A stretch of 64,000 nucleotides of DNA, from positions 248,001-312,000 of the forward strand of contig NZ_LBIC01000001.1 in the NCBI RefSeq assembly GCF_001005725.1. Reading direction: 5' to 3'. The stretch is from Sphingobium chungbukense. GTDB taxonomy: Bacteria; Pseudomonadota; Alphaproteobacteria; Sphingomonadales; Sphingomonadaceae. The notes beneath the pieces are model-generated. The model made no database searches and had not been told where the DNA came from. It saw only the letters and a program-made list of their open reading frames with translations. This document shows, one piece after another, positions 51,182 to 60,960 of this stretch. Both the position numbers and the translations under genes were made by a program. Every line of letters starts with the position of its first letter. Positions within the stretch are counted from its first letter, which is position 1.

Positions 51182-51270
51182 CCGTGTTCCTGCGAAGGCA
51201 GGAACCCAGTTCCCCCCTCAGTGAATCACCGCGACAAAGGAACTGGGCTCCTGCCTTCGCAGGAGCACGG
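51182..51270. repeat. Paired REP element (BIME-like), second copy
   Basis: 32-base arms (51182-51213 and 51239-51270) that differ at only two positions. Each arm is itself a hairpin, and the two differences are the paired bases of that hairpin (T-A on the left, C-G on the right). Same family as 10705-10774, between the OmpA gene and convergent marC. Confidence 0.9.
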
Positions 51271-51322
51271 TGTATTCCAGGAAAGCGACTGTCCGCCCTC
51301 CACCCAAAGCGGCCAACCCAGC

Positions 51323-51940
51323 CTAAAAACTCGCCTTCAGTCCGTCGATCACGAATTGCGCGGCCAGCGCCGCCAGCAACACGCCCAGCAACCGCGTGAT
51401 CACCGCCTCGATCTTGCTACCGAGCAGCGCCATGATCGGCCCCGCCGCCAGCAACGACCCCAGCATCAGCACCAGCGTCACCACCACCGCACCGATCACA
51501 ACCAGCCGTTCGCTCAGGCCATCCGCTCGCGACATCAGCAGCATGACGGTGGCGATCGATCCCGGACCGGCGATCATCGGCATCGCCATGGGAAAGACCG
51601 ACACATCCTCGACTTCCGGGGTTTCCGCGATCTTGTGCGCGCGGTCCTCGCGCCTTTGGGTGCGTTTTTCGAACACCATGTCCATGGCGATCATGAACAG
51701 CATGATCCCGCCCGCGATGCGGAAGCTGTCCAGTTCGATCCCCAGCACGCCCAGCAACTGCTTGCCCCAAAGGGCGAACAGCAGGAGGATTCCCGCCGCG
51801 ATGCCCACGGCGCGGATCGCCATGCTGCGCCGCTGCGCCATGGTCGCCCCGGTCGTGAGGCTGGCATAGATCGGCGCACAGCCCGGCGGATCGATCACCA
51901 CGAACAGGGTGACGAAGGCGGAGATGAACAGTTCCGTCAT
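51323..51940 (-). CDS. MarC family membrane protein
   Basis: 205 residues, six predicted helices, inner membrane. Family segments VTLFVVIDPPGCAPIYASLT and MAMPMIAGPGSIATVMLLMS. UPF0056; E. coli MarC was named for a resistance link that was later not supported. Overlaps the preceding gene by ATGA. Confidence 0.9.
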   Translation of the reverse strand: MTELFISAFVTLFVVIDPPGCAPIYASLTTGATMAQRRSMAIRAVGIAAGILLLFALWGKQLLGVLGIELDSFRIAGGIMLFMIAMDMVFEKRTQRREDRAHKIAETPEVEDVSVFPMAMPMIAGPGSIATVMLLMSRADGLSERLVVIGAVVVTLVLMLGSLLAAGPIMALLGSKIEAVITRLLGVLLAALAAQFVIDGLKASF

Positions 51941-52599
51941 CCGCCCGCCGCCACCTTGTCGTCGATCACGGTCTCGTAATCCGTGCCGTTCCACATGCGC
52001 ACGGTCACCCTGCGGCTGCCATCGGTCGCGACGTCGGCGCTCCAGGTCAGGCTTTCATCCCTGGGCATGGGCAGCGTTTCGCCCTTGCCCCGCCCGGACC
52101 CCGGTGGCGGCCCGCCCCCACCGGGCCCGCGACGCTTGCAGGTCGCGACCTTGCCGACCAGGAATTCGGGCGCATCACGGGCGAGAGCGAGCGTATCGCC
52201 ATGGTCCATGATCCACTTCCATTCGCCCTTCTTGTCGCGTTGCCAGACGGTGGTGAAATAGCCGACCGATCCGTCCGGCCGTTTCCAGTTGCCGGTGCTG
52301 GCCGCCAGATTGCCGTCGCAGGACACGAAGATGGTCGAAGGCGTCCAGCGCACCGACGCGGGCGGATCGGCGCGGCCCTTGAGCCATTGCTTCGCCAGCA
52401 CCCGCTGCGGCACGAACATCACGGCTTCGTCCGCCGCCGTTTCGCGGAAGGCGGTCCACTGCCCCTTCTGCTGCGCCAGCCGGTTGAAGGCGAGTTCTGC
52501 GGCGAAGACGGAACTGGGATCGGGCTGATAGCGCATCGGCGGGCGCGCACCCACCAAGGCGAGAAAAGTCAGGACGATAAACGCGGAGCGCGCCTTCAC
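51937..52599 (-). CDS. NTF2-like (DUF4440-type) secreted protein
   Basis: 220 residues. Signal peptide in the first about 20 ([16 protein letters not shown]). SnoaL/DUF4440-type fold segment ([20 protein letters not shown], then [20 protein letters not shown]). Central Gly/Pro stretch is a linker. Start GTG 52599 overlaps folD as GTGA. Function unknown. Confidence 0.75.
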   Translation of the reverse strand: MKARSAFIVLTFLALVGARPPMRYQPDPSSVFAAELAFNRLAQQKGQWTAFRETAADEAVMFVPQRVLAKQWLKGRADPPASVRWTPSTIFVSCDGNLAASTGNWKRPDGSVGYFTTVWQRDKKGEWKWIMDHGDTLALARDAPEFLVGKVATCKRRGPGGGGPPPGSGRGKGETLPMPRDESLTWSADVATDGSRRVTVRMWNGTDYETVIDDKVAAGG

Positions 52600-53489
52600 A
52601 GCCCCTCCGGTTTCGCCAGCCCGGCTCGCGCATGCGCCGCCACCAGCGTGTTGCGCAGCAGCACGGCGATGGTCATCGGTCCGACCCCGCCCGGAACCGG
52701 GGTGATGGCGCGGACATGGGCCAGCGCCTCGGCCGTGGCGACGTCGCCTACGATCCGGCTCTTGCCATCCTCCGTATCGGTGACGCGGTTGATGCCGACG
52801 TCGATCACGGTCGCGCCGGGCTTGATCCATTCGCCCTTCACCATCTCCGCCTGGCCCACCGCCGCGACCACGATGTCGGCACGATGCACGACCGAGGCCA
52901 GATCGCGGGTCCGGCTGTGCGCGATGGTGACGGTGCAATTTTCCGCCAGCAGCAATTGCGCCATCGGCTTGCCGACGATGTTGGAGCGGCCGACCACCAC
53001 CGCCTCCATCCCCGACAGATCGCCCAGTTCATCCTTCAGCAGCATGAGGCAGCCCAGCGGCGTGCAGGGCACCAGCGCCTCCTGCCCGGTCGCCAGCCGG
53101 CCCGAATTGACGACATGGAAGCCGTCGACATCCTTGGCCGGATCGATCGTGCCGATCACCGAGGCTTCGTTGATATGGGCGGGCAGCGGCAACTGGACGA
53201 GGATGCCGTCCACCCGCTCGTCGGCGTTCAGTTCCTCGACCAGATCGAGCAGTTCCTCCTCACCGATCCCGGCGGGCAGCTTGAACTCCATGCTCTCCAT
53301 GCCGACGGCGAGGGTCATCTTGCCCTTGTTGCGGACGTAGACGGAACTGGCCGGGTCCTCGCCCACCAGCACCACGGCCAGTCCCGGCTTGCGCCCGGCT
53401 TGCGCGGTGAAGGCGCTCACGCCGTCCGCGACCTTGCCACGGAGCGTCTCCGCGAAGGCCTTGCCGTCGATGATCTTGCCGATGGTCAT
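52596..53489 (-). CDS. folD: Methylenetetrahydrofolate dehydrogenase/cyclohydrolase FolD
   Basis: A 297-residue bifunctional enzyme of one-carbon metabolism, NADP-dependent. [16 protein letters not shown] holds the catalytic tyrosine and lysine; [26 protein letters not shown] and [17 protein letters not shown] follow. Overlaps both neighbours by 4 bp. Confidence 0.95.
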   Translation of the reverse strand: MTIGKIIDGKAFAETLRGKVADGVSAFTAQAGRKPGLAVVLVGEDPASSVYVRNKGKMTLAVGMESMEFKLPAGIGEEELLDLVEELNADERVDGILVQLPLPAHINEASVIGTIDPAKDVDGFHVVNSGRLATGQEALVPCTPLGCLMLLKDELGDLSGMEAVVVGRSNIVGKPMAQLLLAENCTVTIAHSRTRDLASVVHRADIVVAAVGQAEMVKGEWIKPGATVIDVGINRVTDTEDGKSRIVGDVATAEALAHVRAITPVPGGVGPMTIAVLLRNTLVAAHARAGLAKPEGL

Positions 53490-53815
53490 GATGCTTCAAC
53501 CCATTCCCCGATGATGGCGGAAAGTCTTGCGAGCGACAACCGCTCACCACCGCCTTTGATCCGCAGCCGCTTTAGCCGGTTGGTGTCGCCCGATTCCAGC
53601 GAAATCGCGCTGCGCGGCCAATCCAGCCACTTGGCCAGCAACGCGACCAGCGCCGCATTGGCCTTGCCCTTTTCCGGCACGGCGCGCACGCGGGCGCTCA
53701 GCCATTCCGCGCCCTTTTCATCCGTCCAGACGCCGCCGATCCCCTCCTTCGTCGAGCCCGGCGTCAACCGGACGGTAAGCAGCAGATCGGTGCCGTCGCG
53801 GACGAAGACCGTCAC
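53486..53815 (-). CDS. DUF167 (YggU) family protein
   Basis: 109 residues. [20 protein letters not shown] and the conserved [18 protein letters not shown] place it in DUF167/UPF0235, function unknown. Normally next to yggT, as here. Overlaps both neighbours. Confidence 0.88.
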   Translation of the reverse strand: MTVFVRDGTDLLLTVRLTPGSTKEGIGGVWTDEKGAEWLSARVRAVPEKGKANAALVALLAKWLDWPRSAISLESGDTNRLKRLRIKGGGERLSLARLSAIIGEWVEAS

Positions 53816-54102
53816 ACCAGCCCGAACAGCGGCGGCAATATCGCCTGGCGGATGATGAGGATGCCCAGCAGCACGACCATCGGCGACAGGTCGAGCGCAC
53901 CCAGATCGGGCAGCACCCGGCGGATCGGATTGTAGATCGGCGCCGTCATCCGATCCAGCGCGACCATCACCGTGCGCACGAAATCATTGGAAAGATTGAC
54001 GACGTTGAAGGCGATCAACCAGCTCATGATGGCCTGGATGATGATGATCCACCACAGCACATCGAGCAGGATGACGATGATCTGATAGAGGGCGTAGGCC
54101 AT
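53812..54102 (-). CDS. YggT family membrane protein
   Basis: 96 residues with two hydrophobic regions: IIVILLDVLWWIIIIQAIMS and LSPMVVLLGILIIRQAIL, joined by LDRMTAPIYNPIRRVLPDLG. Function unknown, implicated in turgor or division. ATG 54102. First gene of a five-gene overlapping chain to marC. Confidence 0.88.
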   Translation of the reverse strand: MAYALYQIIVILLDVLWWIIIIQAIMSWLIAFNVVNLSNDFVRTVMVALDRMTAPIYNPIRRVLPDLGALDLSPMVVLLGILIIRQAILPPLFGLV

Positions 54103-54208
54103 GCGATCTCCAATTTGATTGCGATCGGCTCTAGCCGAGGGGACGTCCGCGCCACAAGCATCCAGACGGAATATTCCACCAAATGCAGGGCGCGTTCGGC
54201 CAAGGGCA

Positions 54209-54224
54209 TCCTGCGAAGGCAGGA
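54209..54224. repeat. Single REP unit
   Basis: TCCTGCGAAGGCAGGA, the core of the paired REP at 10705-10774 and 51182-51270, alone between yggT and argB. Confidence 0.7.
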
Positions 54225-54247
54225 ACATGCGGCATTTGCCGGCTTGT

Positions 54248-55153
54248 TTACCGGCGCACTAAAGTGCCCGCACCGCGATCGGTGAAGATTTCCAGCAGCA
54301 TCGCATGCGGCACTCGCCCGTCGAGGATGACGGCGGCGTCCACCCCGCCCTCGACCGCACGGACGCAGGTTTCCAGCTTGGGGATCATCCCGCCGCTGAT
54401 CGTGCCGTCCGCCTCCAGCCCCCGGATCGCTTCGGGATCGAGGTCGGTCATCAACTGTCCCTGCTTGTCCATCACGCCCGCGACGTCGGTCAGCAGGAAG
54501 AAGCGCGACGCGCCCAGTTCGGCGGCAATGGCCCCCGCCATCGTGTCGGCATTGACATTGTAGGTATGGCCGTCCGCACCGATGCCCACCGGCGCGACCA
54601 CGGGAATGATGCCGTCCCGCGACAGCGTGTCGAGGATGCTGCGGTCGACCTTCACCGGATCGCCGACGAAGCCCAGGTCGACATTGCGCTCTATGCCGGA
54701 ATTGGGGTCCGCCTCGCGCTTGCCCAGCACCTTTTCGCACAGGACCAGGCCGCCATCCTTGCCCGAAATGCCGACCGCCCGGCCGCCCGCGCCGGAAATC
54801 CAGCCGACGATTTCCTTGTTGATCGATCCCGCCAGCACCATTTCGGCAATCTGCGCGGTTTCCTTGTCGGTGACGCGCAGGCCGCCGACGAACTGCGATT
54901 CGACGCCCAGCTTCTTGAGCATCGCGCCGATCTGTGGCCCACCGCCATGGACGACGACGACATTGATGCCGACCGCCTTCATCAGCACCACGTCTTCGGC
55001 GAAATCGCGCGCCGCCTCGGGATCGCCCATGGCGTGGCCGCCATATTTCACGACGAAGGTCTTGCCCGCATATCGCTGCATATAGGGCAATGCTTCGACG
55101 AGGGTTTCGGCCTTGGCGAGGAGCGCCGGATCGGGGGCGTGCTTGCTGTTCAT
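54248..55153 (-). CDS. argB: Acetylglutamate kinase ArgB
   Basis: A 301-residue amino-acid-kinase-fold enzyme, second step of arginine synthesis. [82 protein letters not shown] 55153; an in-frame ATG at 55165 is possible. argH is 18 kb away. Confidence 0.95.
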   Translation of the reverse strand: MNSKHAPDPALLAKAETLVEALPYMQRYAGKTFVVKYGGHAMGDPEAARDFAEDVVLMKAVGINVVVVHGGGPQIGAMLKKLGVESQFVGGLRVTDKETAQIAEMVLAGSINKEIVGWISGAGGRAVGISGKDGGLVLCEKVLGKREADPNSGIERNVDLGFVGDPVKVDRSILDTLSRDGIIPVVAPVGIGADGHTYNVNADTMAGAIAAELGASRFFLLTDVAGVMDKQGQLMTDLDPEAIRGLEADGTISGGMIPKLETCVRAVEGGVDAAVILDGRVPHAMLLEIFTDRGAGTLVRR

Positions 55154-55190
55154 GCGCGGGCGCATAGGGCACTAAGCCCGGCTCCGCAAG

Positions 55191-55862
55191 TTAGCGGTCC
55201 AGCCGCCGCCCCAGCGCGACGAGCGCATAGATGACCGGTGGCACCAACAGGGCCGACAAGGTGACCTTCGCCAGCATCTGGCCCAGCAACAGTTCCCCGA
55301 TCGGGAAGACGCCGTAAAAGGCGATGGAAACGAAGAGCAGCGTGTCCGCGATCTGCGACAATATGCTCGCCACCGCGGCGCGCAGCCACAGCATGCGGCC
55401 ACCTTCCTGTCCCTTGAGCGCGGCGAACAACGTGACGTTCAGCGTCTGCGAAATGCCATAGGCGACGATCCCGCCCAGCCAGATACGCGGCGTGCCGCCC
55501 ATCATCAGCGCGAAGGCATCGCGCCGGGCCGGGTCCATATCATTCGCGGCGGGCACGGACAGCACGACGATCGAGAGCAGGATGGAGGCGATCAGCGGCA
55601 GGAAACCCACCTGCACCAGCCGGTTGGCAACGGTCCGGCCATGCAGTTCGGCAACGGCGCTGGAGATCGTCACCAGCAGCAGGAAGGCGAAGATCCCGGC
55701 CTCCACCGCCAGCGGGCCAAGGCCGAACCAAGGGCCGATGGCGGAGAGCGGCCCCAGCGTGACCTGCTTGTTGCCCAGCACGCCCGCAATGCAGACCATG
55801 CCGCCATAGAAGATTGAGAAGACGAAAAGCGAACGCGCGATCGGCGCGGGATGGGAAGCCAT
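55191..55862 (-). CDS. YhhQ/VUT-family queuosine precursor transporter
   Basis: 223 residues, about six helices. Family VUT_1 (formerly DUF165): ILSQIADTLLFVSIAFYGVF and SSAVAELHGRTVANRLVQVG. E. coli YhhQ imports queuosine precursors (preQ0/preQ1). No queuosine genes in the window. Confidence 0.85.
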   Translation of the reverse strand: MASHPAPIARSLFVFSIFYGGMVCIAGVLGNKQVTLGPLSAIGPWFGLGPLAVEAGIFAFLLLVTISSAVAELHGRTVANRLVQVGFLPLIASILLSIVVLSVPAANDMDPARRDAFALMMGGTPRIWLGGIVAYGISQTLNVTLFAALKGQEGGRMLWLRAAVASILSQIADTLLFVSIAFYGVFPIGELLLGQMLAKVTLSALLVPPVIYALVALGRRLDR

Positions 55863-55942
55863 GGCCGGGACTTAAAGGGATTTCATCGGGGTGGGAAGAG
55901 CGGAAGGCAAGCGGGATGGGCCAGAGGCGGACATTCCCGACC

Positions 55943-56974
55943 CTATCGGACCGCCGGCTCCAGCAGCCGGATCGTTCCGATATCCGCATCGATCTCCGCC
56001 CGGCAACCGACAGGCAGGCTGAACTGGCTGGCGACATGCCCGAACAGCGCACCCTGGAAGGCCGGGACCCCCAACGCGCCCAGATGCTGCTGCAACACCT
56101 CCGACAGCGTGAAGCCGCCATAGGACGCACCGCTCGGCCCGCAATCGGTGCACTGGCCGAACACCACGCCCGCGACCCTGCCCAGCACCCCGGACAGCGC
56201 CAACTGGGTCAGCATCCGGTCGATGCGGTAGGGTTGCTCGCTGACATCCTCGACGAACAGGATCGCCCCGTCGAAATCCGGCACCCAGGGCGTCCCCATC
56301 AGCGTTGACAGCACGGTCAGGTTGCCGCCCAGCAGCCGCCCGCTCGCCTTCCCGCCGCGAAAGGTCCGGATGCGCCCGCTGCGCTGCACCAGCCGGTCCT
56401 CATGCCCCTCCGGATTGGCCAGCGTCGGCGTCGCCCCGTCAAAGGCCACCGCGCGGAAGGCGTCCCAGGAAAAGCGCGGCCAACTGCTCGCCGCATTGGG
56501 TCCATGGATGGTGACGAACCCCGCGCGCGCGGCAAAGGCCAGGTGCAGCGCGGTGATGTCGGAAAAGCCGATCAGCAGCTTGGGATTGGCCCGGATCGTC
56601 CTGAAGTCCAGATAAGGCAGCACGCGCGCGCAACCCCAACCGCCCCGTGTCGCGAACACCGCCCGCACCTGCGGATCGGCAAACATCGCATTGATGTCCG
56701 CCGCCCGGTCCGCGTCCTTGCCGGCCAGATAGCCGTAGCGCTCGACCAGATGCTTCGCCGGTTTGGGGACCAGCCCCATGGCGAGGATCGTGTCCTTCAC
56801 CAGATCGAGGTCGAAGGCGTCGTCGGTGAAGCCCGCCGGTTCGACCAGTCCCACCATGTCGCCGGGACGCAGCCGGGGCGGCTTCACCACCCCGATCGGA
56901 GCCGCCGCGAGCCCCTTCGGCGCCACCATCGCCGCGCCCAGCACGGCCATCAACGCACGACGATCGAGACTCAA
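55943..56974 (-). CDS. LD-carboxypeptidase (S66 family)
   Basis: About 343 residues. N-terminal 25 residues are a signal-like segment (ALMAVLGAAMVAPKGLAAAP). ATRGGWGCARVLPYLDF and the nucleophile serine in LLIGFSDITALHLAF, with ILFVEDVSEQPYRIDRML later. Removes terminal D-Ala from recycled tetrapeptides. Start TTG 56974 overlaps the cupin stop (TTGA); ATG 56950 is an alternative. Confidence 0.88.
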   Translation of the reverse strand: MSLDRRALMAVLGAAMVAPKGLAAAPIGVVKPPRLRPGDMVGLVEPAGFTDDAFDLDLVKDTILAMGLVPKPAKHLVERYGYLAGKDADRAADINAMFADPQVRAVFATRGGWGCARVLPYLDFRTIRANPKLLIGFSDITALHLAFAARAGFVTIHGPNAASSWPRFSWDAFRAVAFDGATPTLANPEGHEDRLVQRSGRIRTFRGGKASGRLLGGNLTVLSTLMGTPWVPDFDGAILFVEDVSEQPYRIDRMLTQLALSGVLGRVAGVVFGQCTDCGPSGASYGGFTLSEVLQQHLGALGVPAFQGALFGHVASQFSLPVGCRAEIDADIGTIRLLEPAVR

Positions 56975-57414
56975 AATCGGCTCCCATCCTTGCGATGATA
57001 GGCTTCGCCCGACCATATCAGGTCTATGTCGGGATAATGCGCCCTGCCCTGCGGAACGCGGCCCACCGCCAGGAACACGCAATCCTCGCCGCTCTCATTG
57101 ACCAGATGATGGCCATTGCCATCGCCCCTGGGAAAGGAGGCCATGTCGCCCGCCCGCATCGGCGTCCGGCCGCTGTCATCGACCAGCACCGCTTCCCCGC
57201 TCAGCATGACGACGAACTCGTCCTCCTCCTCATGCCAGTGCCGCTGCGAGGACGCCGCGCCGGGATTCAGCACGACATGGCTGACCCCGAATTCGGAAAG
57301 CCCCGTCGCGGGCCCCAGCTTGCGCACCCATCGCCCCGCCACCGCTTCGGCAAATTCGGCGGGATAGCCGGTCCTGTTGGTCTGTTCGATGGCTGCCAGA
57401 TCGATCTTGGGCAT
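56971..57414 (-). CDS. Cupin domain protein
   Basis: 147 residues, one cupin barrel. Metal motif 1 is SQRHWHEEEDEFVVMLSGEA (H-x-H-x4-E) and motif 2 is DMASFPRGDGNGHHLVN. Substrate unknown. ATG 57414 fits the family; the earlier in-frame ATG at 57480 is weaker. Confidence 0.82.
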   Translation of the reverse strand: MPKIDLAAIEQTNRTGYPAEFAEAVAGRWVRKLGPATGLSEFGVSHVVLNPGAASSQRHWHEEEDEFVVMLSGEAVLVDDSGRTPMRAGDMASFPRGDGNGHHLVNESGEDCVFLAVGRVPQGRAHYPDIDLIWSGEAYHRKDGSRF

Positions 57415-57499
57415 GATCTTTCCATTTGCTTTGTTTACCGCCGCATTTTGCGGGCCGTCGGCGGTTCCAGCCGACTTCAAAATGCTCTAACGCAAGCCG

Positions 57500-58642
57500 A
57501 TGACCATCACCAGCACCGATGCCGACCCGATCGGCCTGACCGAAAGACTGATCGCCTGCCCCTCCATCACGCCCGCCACGGGGGAGGTCTTCGCGGTGCT
57601 GGAGGCGATGCTGAAACCGCTGGGTTTCACGGTCGACCGGTTCATCACCGGCGAGGCGCCGGACGGCCCGGTGGAAAATCTCCTCGCCTGGCGGACGACC
57701 GGCCCCGGCCCGCATTTCGCCTTTGCCGGCCATCTGGACGTGGTGCCGCCGGGCAATGGCTGGACCAGCGATCCGTTCACGCCGCAAAAGCGCGGCGAAC
57801 TGCTCTATGGCCGCGGCGCCGTCGACATGAAGGGCGCCATCGCCGCCTATGTCGCCGCGCTGCACCGCCTGCCCGCCGACCTGCCCGGCACGATCAGCCT
57901 GATCATCACCGGCGATGAGGAAGGCCCGGCCGTCCATGGCACGCTGGCCCTCATGGACCGCATGGCCGCCCACGGCCTGCGCCCCGACTTCTGCCTGGTG
58001 GGCGAGCCGACCTCCTCGCAGCGGCTGGGCGACGTCATCAAGATCGGCCGGCGCGGCTCGGTGAACATGTGGATCAACGTCGAGGGCATGCAGGGCCACG
58101 TCGCCTATCCGCATCTGGCCGACAATCCGATCCCCCGCCTCGTCCGCATCCTGTCCGCCATCGACGCCATCGTGCTGGACCAGGGCAATGACTGGTTCCA
58201 GGCCAGCAATATCGAAATCACCAATCTGGACGTCGGCAACCCCACCACCAACGTCATCCCCGCCACCGCGCAGGCGCGCATCTCGATCCGCTTCAACAAC
58301 GAACATGGCGGCGCGGAACTGGTGGAACGCATCACCGCCATCGCGGCGGCCGAAGGCGGCACGGTGGAAGCCAGGATCAGCGGCGAACCTTTCCTGACCG
58401 AACCCGGCATGCTGTCCGATCTGGTTTCCGGCGCCATCCGTGAAGTGACCGGGGTGGAGGCGGAATTGTCGACCACTGGCGGCACATCGGACGCGCGGTT
58501 CCTATCGCGCCTCTGTCCGGTGGTGGAATTCGGTCTCAACAATGCGACCATGCACAAGCTGGACGAGGCAGTCGCCCTGACCGACCTTGGCGATCTCACC
58601 GAAATCTACCGGCTGGTGACGGTGCGCGCCCTCAAGGGCTAG
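57500..58642 (+). CDS. dapE: Succinyl-diaminopimelate desuccinylase DapE
   Basis: A 380-residue M20 metallopeptidase of lysine and peptidoglycan-precursor synthesis. FAFAGHLDVVPPGNGWTSDP (zinc His), YGRGAVDMKGAIAAYVAAL (Asp), IITGDEEGPAVHGTLALM (Glu pair), VGEPTSSQRLGDVIKIGRRG and NNATMHKLDEAV (last His). Starts 85 bp from the divergent cupin start. Its TAG stop interlocks with that of the opposite gene as CTAG. Confidence 0.95.
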   Translation: MTITSTDADPIGLTERLIACPSITPATGEVFAVLEAMLKPLGFTVDRFITGEAPDGPVENLLAWRTTGPGPHFAFAGHLDVVPPGNGWTSDPFTPQKRGELLYGRGAVDMKGAIAAYVAALHRLPADLPGTISLIITGDEEGPAVHGTLALMDRMAAHGLRPDFCLVGEPTSSQRLGDVIKIGRRGSVNMWINVEGMQGHVAYPHLADNPIPRLVRILSAIDAIVLDQGNDWFQASNIEITNLDVGNPTTNVIPATAQARISIRFNNEHGGAELVERITAIAAAEGGTVEARISGEPFLTEPGMLSDLVSGAIREVTGVEAELSTTGGTSDARFLSRLCPVVEFGLNNATMHKLDEAVALTDLGDLTEIYRLVTVRALKG

Positions 58643-60318
58643 AGCGCGCTGCGCTCCGGGAGAGCCGTGGGCGCGGCGAAGCGAGCGAGATAATCCGCCT
58701 CACCCATCGGCCGCGCCAGATGATAGCCCTGGAACAGCGTGCAGCCGATGACGCGCAGCATCTCCATCTGCGCCTGCGTCTCCACGCCTTCGACCACGAC
58801 CTCCATGCCAAGGCCCTGGATCAGCCCGACGACCGCGCTGCAAATCGTCCGCGCCTCCGCGGAAATCGCGATGTCGCGCACCAGGCTGCGATCGATCTTC
58901 ACGCGGTCCACCGGCAGGTCGCGCAGGCGGGAAAGATTGGAATAGCCGGTCCCGAAATCGTCGATGGCGATACGCACCCCGTCGCGGCGAAGGGCGCGAA
59001 GCTGGTCGCGGGTATCCGCCTTCATCTCCATCGCCAGCGATTCCGTGATCTCCAGTTCCAGCGTGGCCGGCGGCGTCCGGTGCGCGTCGAGAGCGTGGCG
59101 CAGGCGCATGAAGAAATCGGCCTGCGCCAGTTCGCGCGCGGAAATATTGATCGCGATACGCTGCGACATGCCCGCCTGCGCCCAGCGTGCCGCCGTTTCG
59201 CACACCCGGCTCATCACCCAGTCGCCCAGCGCCACGATCGCGCCGCTTTCCTCGGCGACGGGAACGAAGGAGCTTGGCATGACCAGATCCCGCTCCGGAT
59301 GCACCCAGCGCACCAGCGCCTCCGCCGTGACCGCCCGCCCCGTGCCGATCTCGATCTGCGGCTGGAATTCCAGCAGGAATTCGTCGCGCTGAAGCCCCAG
59401 CAGCAGATCGCGTTCCAGTTCGGCGCGGTCGGCGGCTTCCAGCGCCAGTTCGGGCGTGAACATCTCGGCCCGGTTCCGGCCCTGATGCTTGGCGTGATAC
59501 ATGGCGATGTCGGCCGAACGCAGCAGCGCGGGCAGCGTGTCGCCATGGTCGGGATAGCAGGCAATGCCGATCGAAGCGCCCAGATCGATATGCTGGCTGC
59601 CGAGATCGAAGCGCTCGCCCAGCGCGAACTTGATGGCGCGGGCGATCCTATGGGCGGTTTCCCGGTCGGCCATGCTGGGCACGAACAAGGTGAACTCGTC
59701 CCCCGCGAGGCGACCGATCAGGGCGTCGCCGACGCCCGCGCTGGCCTGCGCCATGGCGACTTCGCGCAGCCGCCCGGCGACGCGGGCGAGCAATTGATCG
59801 CCCGCCGCATGACCCAGCGTGTCGTTGACCGCCTTGAACCCGTCCAGATCGATGAAGAACAGCGCAGCGAGCCCCTCCTCGCTGCGTTCCGCCAGCATCC
59901 GTTCGACCTGGCGGCAGAAGCTGGTGCGGTTGGCAAGGCCCGTCACCTGATCGAACAGCGCCAGCGCCTGCACATGGTCGAGATTGGTGCGCACCTGGCT
60001 GAACAGGCTTTCCATCGCCACCGACAGGTCTGGCAGTTCCTGACCGATTTCCCGGGCCACGGCCGATTGCAGGTCGCCATGGGCGGCGTCCAGCAACCGT
60101 TCGGTCGCCCGGTCGATCGCGCTGGCGGTGGTCGCCACGGTCTGACGCGCGGAGCCCCAGCTCAGCGTGCCGCACAGGATCGCGATGATGAGGGACCGGC
60201 CGATGCCTTCCATGTCCGTCGCCTGCCCCTGGCCCAGGACCAGCGACAGGATGAACACCAACGCCCCCGCGGCGCAGGCGAAGGCAGTGGCGCGGCTCGT
60301 CAATGTCACGCCCTGCAT
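58639..60318 (-). CDS. GGDEF-EAL cyclic-di-GMP protein
   Basis: A 559-residue membrane protein. N-terminal two helices (about 10-60), then a coiled segment, a GGDEF domain (about 120-290) and an EAL domain (about 305-550). The GGDEF motif is AGDEF (GRLAGDEFTLF), first glycine replaced; this form can still be active. The EAL is intact: TAEALVRWVHPER, plus ISARELAQADFF, AIDDFGTGYSNLSRL, KIDRSLVRDI and EGVETQAQ, and a C-terminal QGYHLARPMG, so it probably degrades c-di-GMP. No sensor domain visible. Ends in the shared CTAG with dapE. Confidence 0.92.
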   Translation of the reverse strand: MQGVTLTSRATAFACAAGALVFILSLVLGQGQATDMEGIGRSLIIAILCGTLSWGSARQTVATTASAIDRATERLLDAAHGDLQSAVAREIGQELPDLSVAMESLFSQVRTNLDHVQALALFDQVTGLANRTSFCRQVERMLAERSEEGLAALFFIDLDGFKAVNDTLGHAAGDQLLARVAGRLREVAMAQASAGVGDALIGRLAGDEFTLFVPSMADRETAHRIARAIKFALGERFDLGSQHIDLGASIGIACYPDHGDTLPALLRSADIAMYHAKHQGRNRAEMFTPELALEAADRAELERDLLLGLQRDEFLLEFQPQIEIGTGRAVTAEALVRWVHPERDLVMPSSFVPVAEESGAIVALGDWVMSRVCETAARWAQAGMSQRIAINISARELAQADFFMRLRHALDAHRTPPATLELEITESLAMEMKADTRDQLRALRRDGVRIAIDDFGTGYSNLSRLRDLPVDRVKIDRSLVRDIAISAEARTICSAVVGLIQGLGMEVVVEGVETQAQMEMLRVIGCTLFQGYHLARPMGEADYLARFAAPTALPERSAL

Positions 60319-60414
60319 GAGTCTCCCTGCCCTGCGCAGCCCGGCGTTGGGCTGGATCAGCCGGATATGAAGGACAGTGGTTAAGAAAAGGTCAGTGCCT
60401 CACCCCAAAAAGGC

Positions 60415-60948
60415 TTATTTCTTGCGCCGCAAAATGACGTAGAGCGCGCCCTCTCCGCCATGGCGCTGATGCGCGATCCGCACGCTGGCGATACGGTCGG
60501 CATAGCTGCTGGTTTCCAGCCAATGGCCGATCTCGCCGCGAATGGCACCACGCCGCGCTCCCCCACCGGCAGAGCCGGTCTTGGGCGGCTTTCCCGTCAC
60601 CACCAGCAGCACGCGGGCATCGCGTGCCCATGCCGCCGCCAGCGCCTGGTTAAGCCGGGCATGGGCCGCAGCCAGGCTGTGCCCATGCAGGTCAATCGCC
60701 ATGTCGGGTGCCATGTTTCCGCTACGGATTCTGCGTTCCCAACCCGAATCCAATATGGTGGACGGGGTACGCGCCGGCGGGGTCAGGGCGGGCTGGGCCG
60801 GGGCAGTTGTTAACCCTGTTTCCATCCTGGGCTTGACCGGCACGGCGGGCAGGGCGGATGCCCGCGCGCCGGGACGCAGCGGCCTTACCGATCGGGTCAG
60901 CGCCGTCCAGAGCGCCTGTTCATCAGAGGAGAGGTGTCGCCGGACCAT
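60415..60948 (-). CDS. Smr domain protein
   Basis: 177 residues. The C-terminal Smr (MutS2-type) domain holds IDLHGHSLAAAHARLNQAL near residue 86, then VLLVVTGKPPKT. Probable nuclease activity on DNA or RNA. N-terminal half is low-complexity, proline-rich. Lies 12 bp from mltA, same strand. Confidence 0.85.
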   Translation of the reverse strand: MVRRHLSSDEQALWTALTRSVRPLRPGARASALPAVPVKPRMETGLTTAPAQPALTPPARTPSTILDSGWERRIRSGNMAPDMAIDLHGHSLAAAHARLNQALAAAWARDARVLLVVTGKPPKTGSAGGGARRGAIRGEIGHWLETSSYADRIASVRIAHQRHGGEGALYVILRRKK

Positions 60949-60960
60949 GGCCGCATGGCA

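Noticed and set aside
10705-54224. CRISPR array from the repeated CTCCTGCGAAGGCAGGAG units
   Set aside because: Copies are far apart, palindromic and without regular spacers or cas genes.
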